This document shows, piece after piece, positions 42,728 through 51,496 of a stretch of 64,000 nucleotides of DNA (its first letter is position 1; each line of letters starts with the position of its first letter). The stretch spans positions 62,001 to 126,000 of the forward strand of contig JAQVCS010000009.1 of NCBI GenBank assembly GCA_028689675.1, given 5' to 3'. This stretch comes from Desulfovibrionaceae bacterium (GTDB taxonomy: Bacteria > Desulfobacterota > Desulfovibrionia > Desulfovibrionales > Desulfovibrionaceae). Under the pieces are notes generated by a model. It was given only the letters and a program-made list of their open reading frames with translations. It searched no databases and was not told the DNA's origin. Both the position numbers and the translations under genes were made by a program.

Positions 42728-43875
42728 ACATCCAGCCTCTTTTGCAGATTATGATAGACCAAAGCCAGCAAAGCCGCGCCCAAGGCCAGCATAGCCCCCA
42801 TGCAGGGCACAAAAACAGACCAAATATCCCCAGCTAAAAAAACGGTTTGCAGGCAGACATTAAAATAGCGGGCAGGCAAAAGCAGCGTGGCAATTTGCAA
42901 GGCATAGGGCATGCTGGCAATATCAAAAACAAAGCCAGAAAGCAGCAGGGCAGGCAAAAAACCAGAAAAAAGCCCAGCCTGTGCTGCCAGCAATTGTGTG
43001 CGCGTCAGCACCGAAATAAGCAAGCCCTGCCCCAGCGCTGTAAGCAGAAAAATGGATGAAAGCAGCAAAAGCACCCACAGCGAGCCGCGAAAAGGCACAG
43101 AAAATATCCACACAGCCGCAGCCGCACAGACCAGCATGCTGAGCATGCCCATGCAGAAATAGGGAATGAGCTTGCCCAAAAGCAATTGCAGGCGCGAAGC
43201 TGGCGTGGCCAGCATGGCCTCCATAGTGCCGCGCTCCCATTCACGGGCAAACACCAGCGAGGTCAGCAGCGTACCAATAAGCGTCATAATAACCGTAATG
43301 GAGCCGGGCACAAGATAATTGCGGCTGTTGGCCGTGGCATTATACCAGTAGCGCGGCTGCACCTCTATGGCAGCAGGCTGTGCAGTGCCCGTGCTTGCCT
43401 GCTGCCAGCGGGCAAGCAGCATTTGTGCATAAGCCTGAATAAATTTTGCCGTATTGGCATCCGCACCATCTACTAATATTTGTACAGCCCCAGCCTGCCC
43501 GCGCGCTACAGCTTCGCCAAAATCGTGCCGCAAAATCACAATACCCTTGATACGCGCATCTTTGAACAGTTTTTCGGCAGCTTCTTGGTTGGCGGCGGGC
43601 ACAACAGTAAAAGAAGGGGAATGCATAAAGGCATGCACCACCTGCTGGGCTGGCTGGCTGCCCGACTGGTCAAGAATGCTTATTTCCAGCGTTTGTATGT
43701 CAAGGGTAATGCCATAGCCAAAAATAAGCAGCAAAAGCGCAGGCATAAGCCCAGCCACAAGGTAGGAAGAAGGGTCACGCACAATTTCTTTGCATTCCTT
43801 CACCACCAAAGCCCCCAAACGGCGCAGCCACAGGCCAAGTGCCGCTTGTTGTGCTGCTGTGCGCGTGCTCTTCAT
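42724..43875 (-). CDS. ABC-2 type multidrug efflux permease, first subunit (YbhS-like)
   Basis: 383 residues. VVKECKEIVRDPSSYLVAGLMPALLLLIFGYGI is the standard N-terminus of YhiH/YbhS permeases, followed by a periplasmic domain and five membrane segments with the EWERGTMEAMLATPASRLQLLLGKLIPY coupling motif. Paired with the YbhR-like gene by overlap. Substrate unknown. Confidence 0.9.
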   Translation of the reverse strand: MKSTRTAAQQAALGLWLRRLGALVVKECKEIVRDPSSYLVAGLMPALLLLIFGYGITLDIQTLEISILDQSGSQPAQQVVHAFMHSPSFTVVPAANQEAAEKLFKDARIKGIVILRHDFGEAVARGQAGAVQILVDGADANTAKFIQAYAQMLLARWQQASTGTAQPAAIEVQPRYWYNATANSRNYLVPGSITVIMTLIGTLLTSLVFAREWERGTMEAMLATPASRLQLLLGKLIPYFCMGMLSMLVCAAAAVWIFSVPFRGSLWVLLLLSSIFLLTALGQGLLISVLTRTQLLAAQAGLFSGFLPALLLSGFVFDIASMPYALQIATLLLPARYFNVCLQTVFLAGDIWSVFVPCMGAMLALGAALLALVYHNLQKRLDV

Positions 43876-45782
43876 TGCGGGTGCTCCTCATCATAGCGTT
43901 GGATGCAGGCAATAAAGGTTTCTTCCATGCTGGGGTCTGGGTTTTCTGCACTGGCTACTGCGGCTTTTAAGGCATCGGGCGTGCCCGTGGTAATAATATT
44001 GCCGCGATAAACCAAGGCCATGCTGTCACAATATTCTGCCTCTTCCATAAAGTGCGTGGTTACCAGCACCGAAACGCCCGTACGCGTCATGGCCGTGATA
44101 TGCTTCCAAAAGTCGCGGCGCGTGCGGGCATCTACCCCCGAGGTGGGCTCGTCCAAAAAAAGCACAGCAGGGTTGTGTAGCAGGGCGCAGGCCAAGGCAA
44201 GGCGCTGCTTTTGCCCCAAGGGCAGCAGGCGCGTGGGCTGGCGTAAATAGGAAGTCAAAGCCAGCGTTTCTGCAAGCAGCTCCATGCGCTGGCGCAGCTT
44301 ATGCCCAGAAAGGCCATACAATTGCCCAAAAATACGCAAATTTTCCTGCACAGGAATATCGGTATATAAAGAAAATTTCTGCGCCATATAGCCCAGCCTT
44401 GCCCGCGCCATATTGCCTGCTGTGAGCAAATTCACCCCGTCCACAAAGCATTCACCGCTGCTGGGTTTGCTCAAGCCGCACAGCATGCGAAAGGTGGTGG
44501 ATTTACCCGCGCCATTAGGCCCTAGCAGGCCAAAAATGCGCCCTGCCGGCACAGAAAAAGAAATATCATTGGCAGCCACAAAGTTTCCATAGCGTTTGGT
44601 CAGCCCGCGCGCCTCAATGCGCGGCTTGTCACTGGCTGGCAGGCTGCCTTCCACCAGCGGGGAAGGGCTACGGTCTATGCCCCCCAGCCCAAGCATATAG
44701 GCATCTTCAAGACGCGGCGGCACAGGCATAAATACCCCCTGCACAGAGGGCAGGCACAGGCCTTTTTCGGGCAGGGCAGCGGGGCTTTGGTGCAGCACCA
44801 CGCGCACACGGCTGCCCTGTATAAGCGCATCGGCCACCCCCTCGCTATGCATACAGGCGGCCAAGGTGGCTTTTTTGTGCCCGCTGGCTGGCGTAATGGC
44901 AAAGACTTTGCCCGCAGCGCGGCGCGTCAGCTCGGCTGGTGCGCCCTCATACAGCACCCTGCCTTCATCCAGCATAATGACATGCGGGCAGCGCTCTGCC
45001 TCGTCCAAATAGGCAGTAGACCACAAAACCGTCATACCGCTATCGGCAAGGCGCAGCACCATGCGCCACAAGTCGCGGCGCGAAAGCGGGTCTACCCCCA
45101 CACCGGGCTCATCCAGCAGCAACAGGCGAGGCGAGCCCAACAAGGCGCAGGCTATGCCCAATTTTTGCTTCATGCCGCCAGAAAGCCGCCCTGCAAGGCG
45201 TGTGGTAAAGGGCGCAAGGGCAGTAAATTGCAGCAATTGCTCAAAAATTTCAGCACGCTGCTGCCCCTGCACATTGCGCAAACGGGCATGCAGCACTAAA
45301 TTATCCATAACCGAAAGGTCTTCATACAGCCCAAAGCGCTGCGGCATATAACCAATAAAATTGGGCAGCGTAGCCACAATGTTTTCTGGGCAAAGGCTGT
45401 GCCCTGCTTCAACGTCAAGCGCAGCGCAGGCTTTTGCTGCCTCTTGGGGCACAGCATTGCCGAGGGTCGGCTCTTTAGGTGCGGTTTGGAGGGCGGGCTG
45501 TGCTTGTACGGCAGTGCAGCTTAAGGGCGGCTGCGCCCCTTGCCCCTGCCCTTCTGCGCCTACAGGGGCAGCGAGCTGTGCACTGTGCACAAGAATCTGC
45601 CCCTGCGTGGGGCGCAGCAGGCCTGCTAGCAGGCGCACCAAGGTAGTTTTGCCCGCAGCATCAGGCCCTACCAGCCCAGTAACACAGCCGCTGGGTATGC
45701 TGGCCGAAACCTCGCGTAAGGCCAAGCAAGAGCCAAAGGCCATACCAACCTGTGCCAGCTCTACAGCAGCAGGCTTATTCAT
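43872..45782 (-). CDS. Tandem-ATPase ABC transporter subunit (YbhF-like)
   Basis: 636 residues with two nucleotide-binding domains in one chain. Domain 1: Walker A GPDAAGKTT (39-47, unusual Asp-Ala), an insertion of ~60 Ala/Gln/Gly-rich residues (about 72-130) before the Q-loop GYMPQRFGLY, signature LSGGMKQKLGIA, Walker B LLLLDEPGVGVD. Domain 2: Walker A GPNGAGKST, signature LPLGQKQRLALA (LSGG degenerate), Walker B VLFLDEPTSGVD, H-loop TTHFMEEAEYCD. Overlaps neighbours by 4 and 8 bases. Powers export with the two permeases. Confidence 0.9.
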   Translation of the reverse strand: MNKPAAVELAQVGMAFGSCLALREVSASIPSGCVTGLVGPDAAGKTTLVRLLAGLLRPTQGQILVHSAQLAAPVGAEGQGQGAQPPLSCTAVQAQPALQTAPKEPTLGNAVPQEAAKACAALDVEAGHSLCPENIVATLPNFIGYMPQRFGLYEDLSVMDNLVLHARLRNVQGQQRAEIFEQLLQFTALAPFTTRLAGRLSGGMKQKLGIACALLGSPRLLLLDEPGVGVDPLSRRDLWRMVLRLADSGMTVLWSTAYLDEAERCPHVIMLDEGRVLYEGAPAELTRRAAGKVFAITPASGHKKATLAACMHSEGVADALIQGSRVRVVLHQSPAALPEKGLCLPSVQGVFMPVPPRLEDAYMLGLGGIDRSPSPLVEGSLPASDKPRIEARGLTKRYGNFVAANDISFSVPAGRIFGLLGPNGAGKSTTFRMLCGLSKPSSGECFVDGVNLLTAGNMARARLGYMAQKFSLYTDIPVQENLRIFGQLYGLSGHKLRQRMELLAETLALTSYLRQPTRLLPLGQKQRLALACALLHNPAVLFLDEPTSGVDARTRRDFWKHITAMTRTGVSVLVTTHFMEEAEYCDSMALVYRGNIITTGTPDALKAAVASAENPDPSMEETFIACIQRYDEEHPQ

Positions 45783-46761
45783 TGCCTGTTCCCAAGCTCA
45801 CCCGCACGGGCATGCCCTGCCGCAGTACAGTATGCGGATCTTGTGCCTGCACGCGCACGCGATAGACCAGCGAAGCGCGCACATCCCGCGTTTCTACCGA
45901 CTTGGGCGCAAATTCTGCTGTAGGGGAAATAAAGCCCACCGTACCCTCAAGGCTTTGCTGCACGCCATCCACAGCCACGCGCACGGCCATGCCGGGTTTT
46001 ACTGCCCACAAATCGGGCTCTTCCACATAGACACGCAGCCAAACGGGATTGGTAAGCGAGAGCGTAAACACCGTTTGCCCAGCCTGCACAATAGCCCCAG
46101 CTTCGCGCGCACGGGTCAGCACTATACCGTCTTGCGGAGCGCGCAAAACAGCATCATCAAGCTGAATTTCGGCGCGTGTGCATTCGGCGCGGGCACTGGC
46201 CACCAAGGCTTTTTGTGCAAGAATATCTTCTTTCCTAAAGCCCTTTTCAAGCATGGCGCGGCGCTCGGCACTGCTGCGCATCTGCCCCAAAGCGCGCGCC
46301 TGTTCGGCACGGGCACTTTCTAAAATTTTCTGCGAAACAGCCTCTTTGCCGCGCAAGGCCTGCACACGCTTCCACTCTGCCTCTGCCGTGGCAAAGGCCG
46401 CCATGGCTGCCTCGTGCTCGGCTTTTGCCTGAGCAATTTCTTCCACACGGTAGCCATTGGTCAAGCGCTGCAGGTCGGCCTCTCTGCCTGCCAGTGTGGC
46501 ACGCGCGGCATCCCGAGCCTGCGTGAGCATATCATCATCCAAATGCGCCAGCACCGTGCCCGCGTGCACGGCTGTGCCCTCATCAACATGCAGGGCAGCT
46601 ATGCGCCCGCCTACGCGAAAGCCCACCTCCACCTGCCGAATTTCAACATTGCCGTGCAGCACCACAGGCGGCGCTGTGCGCGTTTTCAGCACAACAGCAC
46701 ACAGCACGCCAAGGCTCACAGCCACCAAGGTAAGCAGCAGCACTTTTTTTATTGCAGGCAT
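45775..46761 (-). CDS. HlyD-type membrane fusion protein (YbhG-like)
   Basis: 328 residues. N-terminal membrane anchor (about 5-25), biotinyl-lipoyl half (VEIRQVEVGFRVGGRIAALHVDEGTAVHAGTVLAHLD), a long alpha-helical hairpin with Ala/Glu heptads (about 75-170), and second half with LRAPQDGIVLTRAREAGAIVQAGQ. Links the inner-membrane ABC transporter to an outer-membrane channel coded elsewhere. First gene of the efflux operon; no regulator is adjacent. Confidence 0.92.
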   Translation of the reverse strand: MPAIKKVLLLTLVAVSLGVLCAVVLKTRTAPPVVLHGNVEIRQVEVGFRVGGRIAALHVDEGTAVHAGTVLAHLDDDMLTQARDAARATLAGREADLQRLTNGYRVEEIAQAKAEHEAAMAAFATAEAEWKRVQALRGKEAVSQKILESARAEQARALGQMRSSAERRAMLEKGFRKEDILAQKALVASARAECTRAEIQLDDAVLRAPQDGIVLTRAREAGAIVQAGQTVFTLSLTNPVWLRVYVEEPDLWAVKPGMAVRVAVDGVQQSLEGTVGFISPTAEFAPKSVETRDVRASLVYRVRVQAQDPHTVLRQGMPVRVSLGTGNE

Positions 46762-46864
46762 AGCCCCTCCTTCACACAGCCCTGAAAAATCCCCTTGCCA
46801 TAATAGCTGATTACTTTACCAAAGCACCAGCCATGTCAAGGCAGAAAAGCAGCCCACAAAGCAC

Positions 46865-46898
46865 AAAAAAGCCCCTGCCGCAAACAAGGCAGAGGCTT
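46865..46898 (-). terminator. Terminator of metF
   Basis: On the minus strand AAGCCTCTGCC...GGCAGGGGCTT followed by TTTT. Confidence 0.8.
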
Positions 46899-46922
46899 GG
46901 CTATTTTGAGAAGTGCAAAGGC

Positions 46923-47792
46923 TCAGCGGCCAACGGCATCGGCCAATTGCAGGCAGATTTCTGCACGGTTAAGCGTATATAAATGAATGCCGGGCGCACC
47001 GCCCTCTAACAAGCGACGTATTTGCCCCACGGCATAGCGCATACCCACCTCGCACACAGCCTCGTTGCCGCCCTGCTCAAAGGCATCTTCAAGAGCTAAA
47101 TACAGCTTGCCGGGAATATTTGCCCCACACAAAGACAGCACGCGGCGTATTGATTCCAAACTCAGCACAGGCAAAATACCGGGCACAACAGGGCACATCA
47201 CATCGTGCATGCGCAAGTATTTTACCAAATCAAAATATTCACGCACATCAAAAAAAAGCTGCGTAATAACAAAATCTGCCCCAGCCTGCACCTTTTGCAA
47301 GGTGTGCTGCCTGTCTGCGGTAAAGCTGGGCGACTCTGGGTGGGGGCCAGGGTAGCCAGCCACAGCCACGCCCAGCTCAGGGTGGGTGCGGCGCACAAAG
47401 CGCACCAAATCTTCAGCATGAACAAATTCGGCCTGCTCGCCTGAAAATTCCTGCCCGCGCGGCGGGTCGCCACGCAAAGCAAGCACATCATGCACGCCAG
47501 CCTTGCCCAAGGCGCTCAAATAGCCACTGAGCGCAGCCGCATCTGCCCCAACACAGGTTAAATGCGTCATGGTGGGCAGCCCCGTGGCGGCAATACGGCG
47601 GGTAATTTCCAGCGTATTCTGCTGCGAAGACCCGCCAGCACCATAGGTAACCGAGGCAAACAAGGGCTTGAGCGCACGCAGCTTTTCTACTGTCTGTAAA
47701 AAAGCAGGCCATTCTTCACTCTTTTTTGGTGGAAAAAATTCGACAGAATAAAAAGGCCTCTGCTGCTGTGCTATTAACGTGCCAATGCTCAT
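46923..47792 (-). CDS. metF: 5,10-methylenetetrahydrofolate reductase
   Basis: 289 residues, TIM barrel with FAD. VEFFPPKK (catalytic Glu), VTYGAGGSS, THLTC, ALRGDPP, AGYPGPHPES, QLFFD and PGILPV are all present. Makes 5-methyl-THF for methionine synthesis; in sulfate reducers it may also belong to one-carbon oxidation. A perfect 8-4-8 palindrome lies about 75 bases upstream. Confidence 0.95.
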   Translation of the reverse strand: MSIGTLIAQQQRPFYSVEFFPPKKSEEWPAFLQTVEKLRALKPLFASVTYGAGGSSQQNTLEITRRIAATGLPTMTHLTCVGADAAALSGYLSALGKAGVHDVLALRGDPPRGQEFSGEQAEFVHAEDLVRFVRRTHPELGVAVAGYPGPHPESPSFTADRQHTLQKVQAGADFVITQLFFDVREYFDLVKYLRMHDVMCPVVPGILPVLSLESIRRVLSLCGANIPGKLYLALEDAFEQGGNEAVCEVGMRYAVGQIRRLLEGGAPGIHLYTLNRAEICLQLADAVGR

Positions 47793-47867
47793 AAATGCCC
47801 CTTTGTCTAAAAATTATCCCTGCGGCACATAGCCAGCGGGGCGCTGTTTTTGCTTTTTTTTCAATCT

Positions 47868-47887
47868 ATATCAAGAAAACTTGATAT
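47868..47887. promoter_or_regulatory. Palindrome ATATCAAG-AAAA-CTTGATAT upstream of metF
   Basis: Perfect 8-4-8 inverted repeat between divergent metF and the desulfoferrodoxin gene, too AT-rich and without T-run to be a terminator. A likely operator. In Desulfovibrio methionine genes are known to be controlled by an ArsR-type SAH-responsive regulator (SahR); assignment to it is a guess. Confidence 0.6.
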
Positions 47888-48032
47888 GTCAAGTAAGCAA
47901 ATTTCCAGCACAAGGTGCACACTTTATTATATAAATGTATTCTCGCTCAAAATGCGCAGTGCAGCATAGGCAATAAAGCTCTTGCATTCGATATTGATAC
48001 CTGATATTATTTATAAATACATGAATAGACCC

Positions 48033-48060
48033 TTGACAAAGCAAATGGAATGCTTATGTT
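48033..48060 (+). promoter_or_regulatory. Promoter of the sor-rub(-roo) cluster
   Basis: TTGACA (48033-48038), 16-base spacer, TATGTT (48055-48060), about 60 bases ahead of the desulfoferrodoxin start. The upstream stretch 47930-48020 is AT-rich and may hold a regulator site. Confidence 0.6.
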
Positions 48061-48127
48061 AGCACTTGCATAATAGCTGGTTTTTTTGTGTCTCATCATG
48101 TCATTCACACATAACACCGAGGCATTT

Positions 48128-48514
48128 ATGACCGAACAGAAACAAGTATACAAATGCGCTGAATGTGGTAACATCGTTGAAGTTCTTCATGCTGGTGGTG
48201 GTGACCTCGTTTGCTGTGGTCAGCCCATGAAGCTGATGAAAGAAGGCGCTGTTGACGCGGCTCAAGAAAAGCATGTGCCCGTTATTGAACAAAAAGATGG
48301 TGGTTTTTTTGTAAAAGTGGGTTCAGTAATGCACCCCTCTGAAGAAAAACATTATATTGAATGGATTGAACTGATTGCCGATGGTAAAAGCTACCGTCAA
48401 TTCCTTCAGCCAGGTCAGGCACCCGAGGCCTTTTTTGCTATTACGGCCAAAAGCGTGACCGCCCGCGAATATTGTAACCTGCATGGCTTGTGGAAAGCCG
48501 ATTTTAACGCATAA
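48128..48514 (+). CDS. dfx: Desulfoferrodoxin (superoxide reductase)
   Basis: 128 residues from ATG 48128 (CGAGGCATTT). N-terminal desulforedoxin-like FeCys4 centre: C-x2-C (YKCAECG) and adjacent Cys-Cys (VCCGQPM). C-terminal catalytic iron site: His in EKHVPVI, two in [13 protein letters not shown], and the C-x2-H of YCNLHGLW. Reduces superoxide to peroxide without making oxygen. Followed 12 bases later by its likely electron donor, rubredoxin. Confidence 0.97.
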   Translation: MTEQKQVYKCAECGNIVEVLHAGGGDLVCCGQPMKLMKEGAVDAAQEKHVPVIEQKDGGFFVKVGSVMHPSEEKHYIEWIELIADGKSYRQFLQPGQAPEAFFAITAKSVTAREYCNLHGLWKADFNA

Positions 48515-48526
48515 AAGGAAGCTCTT

Positions 48527-48661
48527 ATGAAATACGTTTGCACTGTTTGTGGCTATGAATATGACCCCGCCGACAACGACAACATTGCTTTTGAAGATTT
48601 GCCCGATGATTGGACCTGCCCCGTGTGTGGCGCAGGCAAAGACGCTTTTGAAAAAGCATAA
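48527..48661 (+). CDS. rub: Rubredoxin, short loop form
   Basis: Too short to be found by a length filter: 44 residues, ATG 48527 after AAAGGAAGCTCTT. FeCys4 site from C5-T-V-C8-G-Y and C31-P-V-C34-G. Most rubredoxins have about 52 residues; the loop between YDPAD and DLPDDW is seven or so residues shorter, as in D. desulfuricans ATCC 27774 rubredoxin (from memory). Cytoplasmic electron carrier between the superoxide reductase and the oxygen reductase genes on either side. Confidence 0.96.
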   Translation: MKYVCTVCGYEYDPADNDNIAFEDLPDDWTCPVCGAGKDAFEKA

Positions 48662-48677
48662 TTAAGATTTTTGGCTT

Positions 48678-48712
48678 AAGCTCTGCTTTTTTTATAAGGC
48701 AGAGCTTTTTTT
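48678..48712 (+). terminator. Terminator after rubredoxin
   Basis: AAGCTCTGC / GCAGAGCTT with a 12-base loop then TTTTT. It lies only about 30 bases before the roo start, so it likely attenuates rather than fully separates expression. Confidence 0.8.
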
Positions 48713-48740
48713 CTTTTTTTAGTATGTGCAGGGTAACACA

Positions 48741-49943
48741 ATGACACCACTTGAGATTAAAAAAGATATTTTTTGGGTTGGCGCTGTCGATTTTGACAAC
48801 CGCGATTTCCACGGATATTCCTTGTCGCCTCAGGGCTCAACCTATAATGCCTACCTCATTAAAGACGAAAAAAACGTCTTGTTTGATACCGTCAGCGCGC
48901 ATTGTGCCACCACCTTGCTGTGCCGCCTTGCCAAGGTGCTGCCCCCTGAAAGGGTTGACTATATTGTGTGCAACCACCTTGAGCCAGACCATGCAGGCGC
49001 GCTCAAGGCTGTGGTGGAACGCTGCAAGCCCGAAAAAATATTCTGCTCCAAGCTTGGCCTGCAATCTATGGCAGGCTATTTTGATATTTCCAACTGGCCT
49101 GTGCAGGTGGTAAGCAATGGCGAAGAAATCTGCATAGGCAAGCGCACTATCACCTTTGTAGAAACCCGCATGCTGCACTGGCCAGACAGCATGGTTTCTT
49201 ACATCAAAGAAGATCGCCTGCTCATAAGCAACGATGCCTTTGGGCAGAACATAGCCTCTACCGAGCGCTTTGCCGACCAATGGAACCCCTATGCCCTTGC
49301 TCAGGCAGTGAAAGAATATTATTACAATATTGTGCTGCCCTATTCCCCGCAGGTGCTCAAGGTGCTGCCCCTTGTGGAAAGCTTGGACATTGACATGATT
49401 GCCCCCGACCATGGCCTTATTCACCGCGGGCAGGAAAGTGTGCGCCTTATTCTTGACATGTACCGCACCCTTGCGGAACAAAAGCCGCAAAAACGCGCTG
49501 TGATTATTTATGACACCATGTGGCACAGCACAGAAAAAATGGCTGCGGCTATTATCAGCGGGCTGGAAGAACAGGGCGTGCCCGTGCGCTTGATGTCTTT
49601 AAAAGAAAATCACCACAGCGCGGTGATGTCTGAAATTGCGCAATGCGGCGCGGTTATTGTGGGCTCACCCACGCATAACAATACCTATTTGCCCCTTGTA
49701 GGTGCTATGCTTACCTATATGAAAGGCCTGCGCCCCCAAAACCGCATAGGCGGTGCTTTTGGCTCGTTTGGCTGGTCTGGCGAAGCGCCCAAGCAAATTT
49801 ATGAATGGCTGAGCAGCATGGGCTGGGATATGCCCGTAGATGCTTTGCGCCAAAAATGGTCGCCAGACATGGAATGCTATAAAGCCGCCCATGCCATGGG
49901 GGCAACTATTGCCAAAGCCTTGATTGCCAAATGTGAAGGCTAG
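48741..49943 (+). CDS. roo: Rubredoxin:oxygen oxidoreductase, flavodiiron protein
   Basis: 400 residues from ATG 48741 (CAGGGTAACACA); GTG 48726 is a weaker alternative. Metallo-beta-lactamase-like domain with diiron ligands H-x-E-x-DH (CNHLEPDH), His in MLHWPDSM, Asp in SNDAFG and His in DHGLIH; then a flavodoxin domain (IIYDTMWHSTEKMA, GSPTHNNT, FGSFGWSGEAPK). Reduces oxygen to water with electrons from rubredoxin. Confidence 0.96.
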   Translation: MTPLEIKKDIFWVGAVDFDNRDFHGYSLSPQGSTYNAYLIKDEKNVLFDTVSAHCATTLLCRLAKVLPPERVDYIVCNHLEPDHAGALKAVVERCKPEKIFCSKLGLQSMAGYFDISNWPVQVVSNGEEICIGKRTITFVETRMLHWPDSMVSYIKEDRLLISNDAFGQNIASTERFADQWNPYALAQAVKEYYYNIVLPYSPQVLKVLPLVESLDIDMIAPDHGLIHRGQESVRLILDMYRTLAEQKPQKRAVIIYDTMWHSTEKMAAAIISGLEEQGVPVRLMSLKENHHSAVMSEIAQCGAVIVGSPTHNNTYLPLVGAMLTYMKGLRPQNRIGGAFGSFGWSGEAPKQIYEWLSSMGWDMPVDALRQKWSPDMECYKAAHAMGATIAKALIAKCEG

Positions 49944-49971
49944 GGGCATAAAACCGCAGGTATATGCGCAC

Positions 49972-50124
49972 CTAGAGCAGATTAACGTTAATTTTATATA
50001 ATTTTAGCGTTAAAAGACAGGTACACTTCAGCTCGTAACAGCGCAAATACATTGCGCTTATGCCTTCGCTGCGGGTATTTGCTCCCGCTCTTGCCAGAGC
50101 AATTTCAAAGAAACATTGCTCTAG
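49972..50124. repeat. Family C CTAG-bounded palindromic element
   Basis: 153 bp between CTAG at 49972-49975 and 50121-50124. Ends CTAGAGCAGATT / AATTTC..ATTGCTCTAG; internal IR GCGCAAATACATTGCGC and GCGGGTATTTGCTCCCGC give several hairpins. Starts with the same AGCAGATT as family B. The rest of the gap (50125-50385) holds the terminator below and a GGCAAGG-rich stretch. Confidence 0.6.
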
Positions 50125-50260
50125 AGCCTTTTGCTTCAGGGCAAGCAAAGCTCGCCTAGGCCTATTTGTGGCAAGGTTTGCCTGCAAATACCTACAGAGC
50201 GTATACCTGTTTTCTGCATAGTTGCTCTAAGCATGCTGCCCTTGCTGGCACAATGCAAAC

Positions 50261-50305
50261 AAGAACTCCCAACAGCCCCGAGCTCTGGGAGTTCTTGCTT
50301 TTTTT
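50261..50305 (+). terminator. Strong terminator upstream of murI with no gene before it
   Basis: AAGAACTCCCA / TGGGAGTTCTT stem of 11 bp followed by GCTTTTTTT. No CDS ends nearby (roo ends 320 bases earlier), so it may end an unannotated small RNA or the long roo 3' UTR. Confidence 0.8.
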
Positions 50306-50385
50306 CCCCAACTGTGTTGGCATATGCCCTGCCGCACAGCCGCGGCCTTTTATTTTTGTCATGCGCACTTTTTGGGAGAATATGT

Positions 50386-51213
50386 ATGACTCAGCCTCAA
50401 TGCACCCTGCCCATAGGTATTTTTGATTCGGGTATGGGCGGTATTACCGTATTAAAAGCCCTTGCCGACACCCTGCCGCAAGAAAATTTGCTGTATTTGG
50501 GCGATACTGCCCGCCTGCCCTATGGCACAAAAAGCAACGACACCATAGGCCGCTATTCACGGCAAGCCGCAGGCAAGCTGGTGGAGCGCGGCATAAAAAT
50601 GCTTGTTATTGCCTGCAACACGGCTACCTCGGCGGCATTGCCCTTATTGCAAAAAGCCTTCAGCCCCCTGCCTGTGCTGGGCGTGATAGAGCCAGGCGCA
50701 CACGCGGCCACAGCCGCCACACGCAGCGGCAGCATTGCCGTTATTGCCACAGAAGCCACCATACAGGGCGGTGCATACCAAAAGGCCATTCATACCATAA
50801 ACCCAGCCTGCGTGGTTACAGCGCGCCCCTGTACGCTTTTTGTGCCCCTGTGTGAAGAAGGCTGGACAGAAGGGCCTATTGTGGAGGCTGTGTGCCAGCG
50901 TTACCTTGGGGATATTTTTTGTAACAAGCCAGACAGCCCCGATACCCTTATGCTGGGCTGCACCCATTACCCCGTGCTCAAGCAGGCTTTGCAGCAGGTT
51001 GTGGGGCAGAATGTGGCTATTGTAGATTCGGCTGCCTCCACGGCCGAAGCTGTGGCGCAATGGCTTGCCAAGCACAAGCTGCTGTGCACAGCACAAGGCG
51101 AGGGCACAAGGCATTTCCTTACTACAGATAACCCCGCCCGCTTTGCCCGCACAGGTAGCCTTTTTTGGGGTAAGCACCTTGAGGCAGAGGACATAGAACT
51201 TATTGACCTGTAA
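50386..51213 (+). CDS. murI: Glutamate racemase
   Basis: 275 residues from ATG 50386 (GGGAGAATATGT). GIFDSGMGGITVL, GDTARLPYGTK, first catalytic Cys in ACNTATSAAL, second in LGCTHYPVLK. Supplies D-glutamate for peptidoglycan. The longer frame from 50131 covers the terminator and is not coding. Confidence 0.95.
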   Translation: MTQPQCTLPIGIFDSGMGGITVLKALADTLPQENLLYLGDTARLPYGTKSNDTIGRYSRQAAGKLVERGIKMLVIACNTATSAALPLLQKAFSPLPVLGVIEPGAHAATAATRSGSIAVIATEATIQGGAYQKAIHTINPACVVTARPCTLFVPLCEEGWTEGPIVEAVCQRYLGDIFCNKPDSPDTLMLGCTHYPVLKQALQQVVGQNVAIVDSAASTAEAVAQWLAKHKLLCTAQGEGTRHFLTTDNPARFARTGSLFWGKHLEAEDIELIDL

Positions 51214-51271
51214 AGAACAAGGAAAAATTGTACTTTTTTGCCTCTATCCGCACCAAAATAACGATTTGGTA

Positions 51272-51299
51272 TTGACAGCCCACAAGGCTTTCCCATAAG
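51272..51299 (+). promoter_or_regulatory. Candidate promoter of the HU gene
   Basis: TTGACA and CATAAG separated by 16 bases, about 200 bases ahead of the HU start. The leader 51300-51496 has small hairpins (CAGACA / TGTCTG) but no recognised RNA; the 72-residue open frame there has no known product. Confidence 0.4.
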
Positions 51300-51496
51300 G
51301 ATGAGGCACGGGTTTGAGCCAACAGACAATAGCTTGCCCATGGGGGAACAGCCCGCGCCGTCAGCCTGTCTGCTCGAGGGCACCTTGTTTTATTCTTTTT
51401 GTCTCCCCTATTTTGTAACGCGTGCTTTTGTCCCCCTGCACCATCCTTGTATGGGCAGGCTGCGCCAATGCACAGAAATCCTACTGGAGAAATACC

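Noticed and set aside
47988..48020. PerR/Fur-like box upstream of desulfoferrodoxin
   Set aside because: AT-rich with some dyad symmetry, but too weak a match to any consensus to claim.
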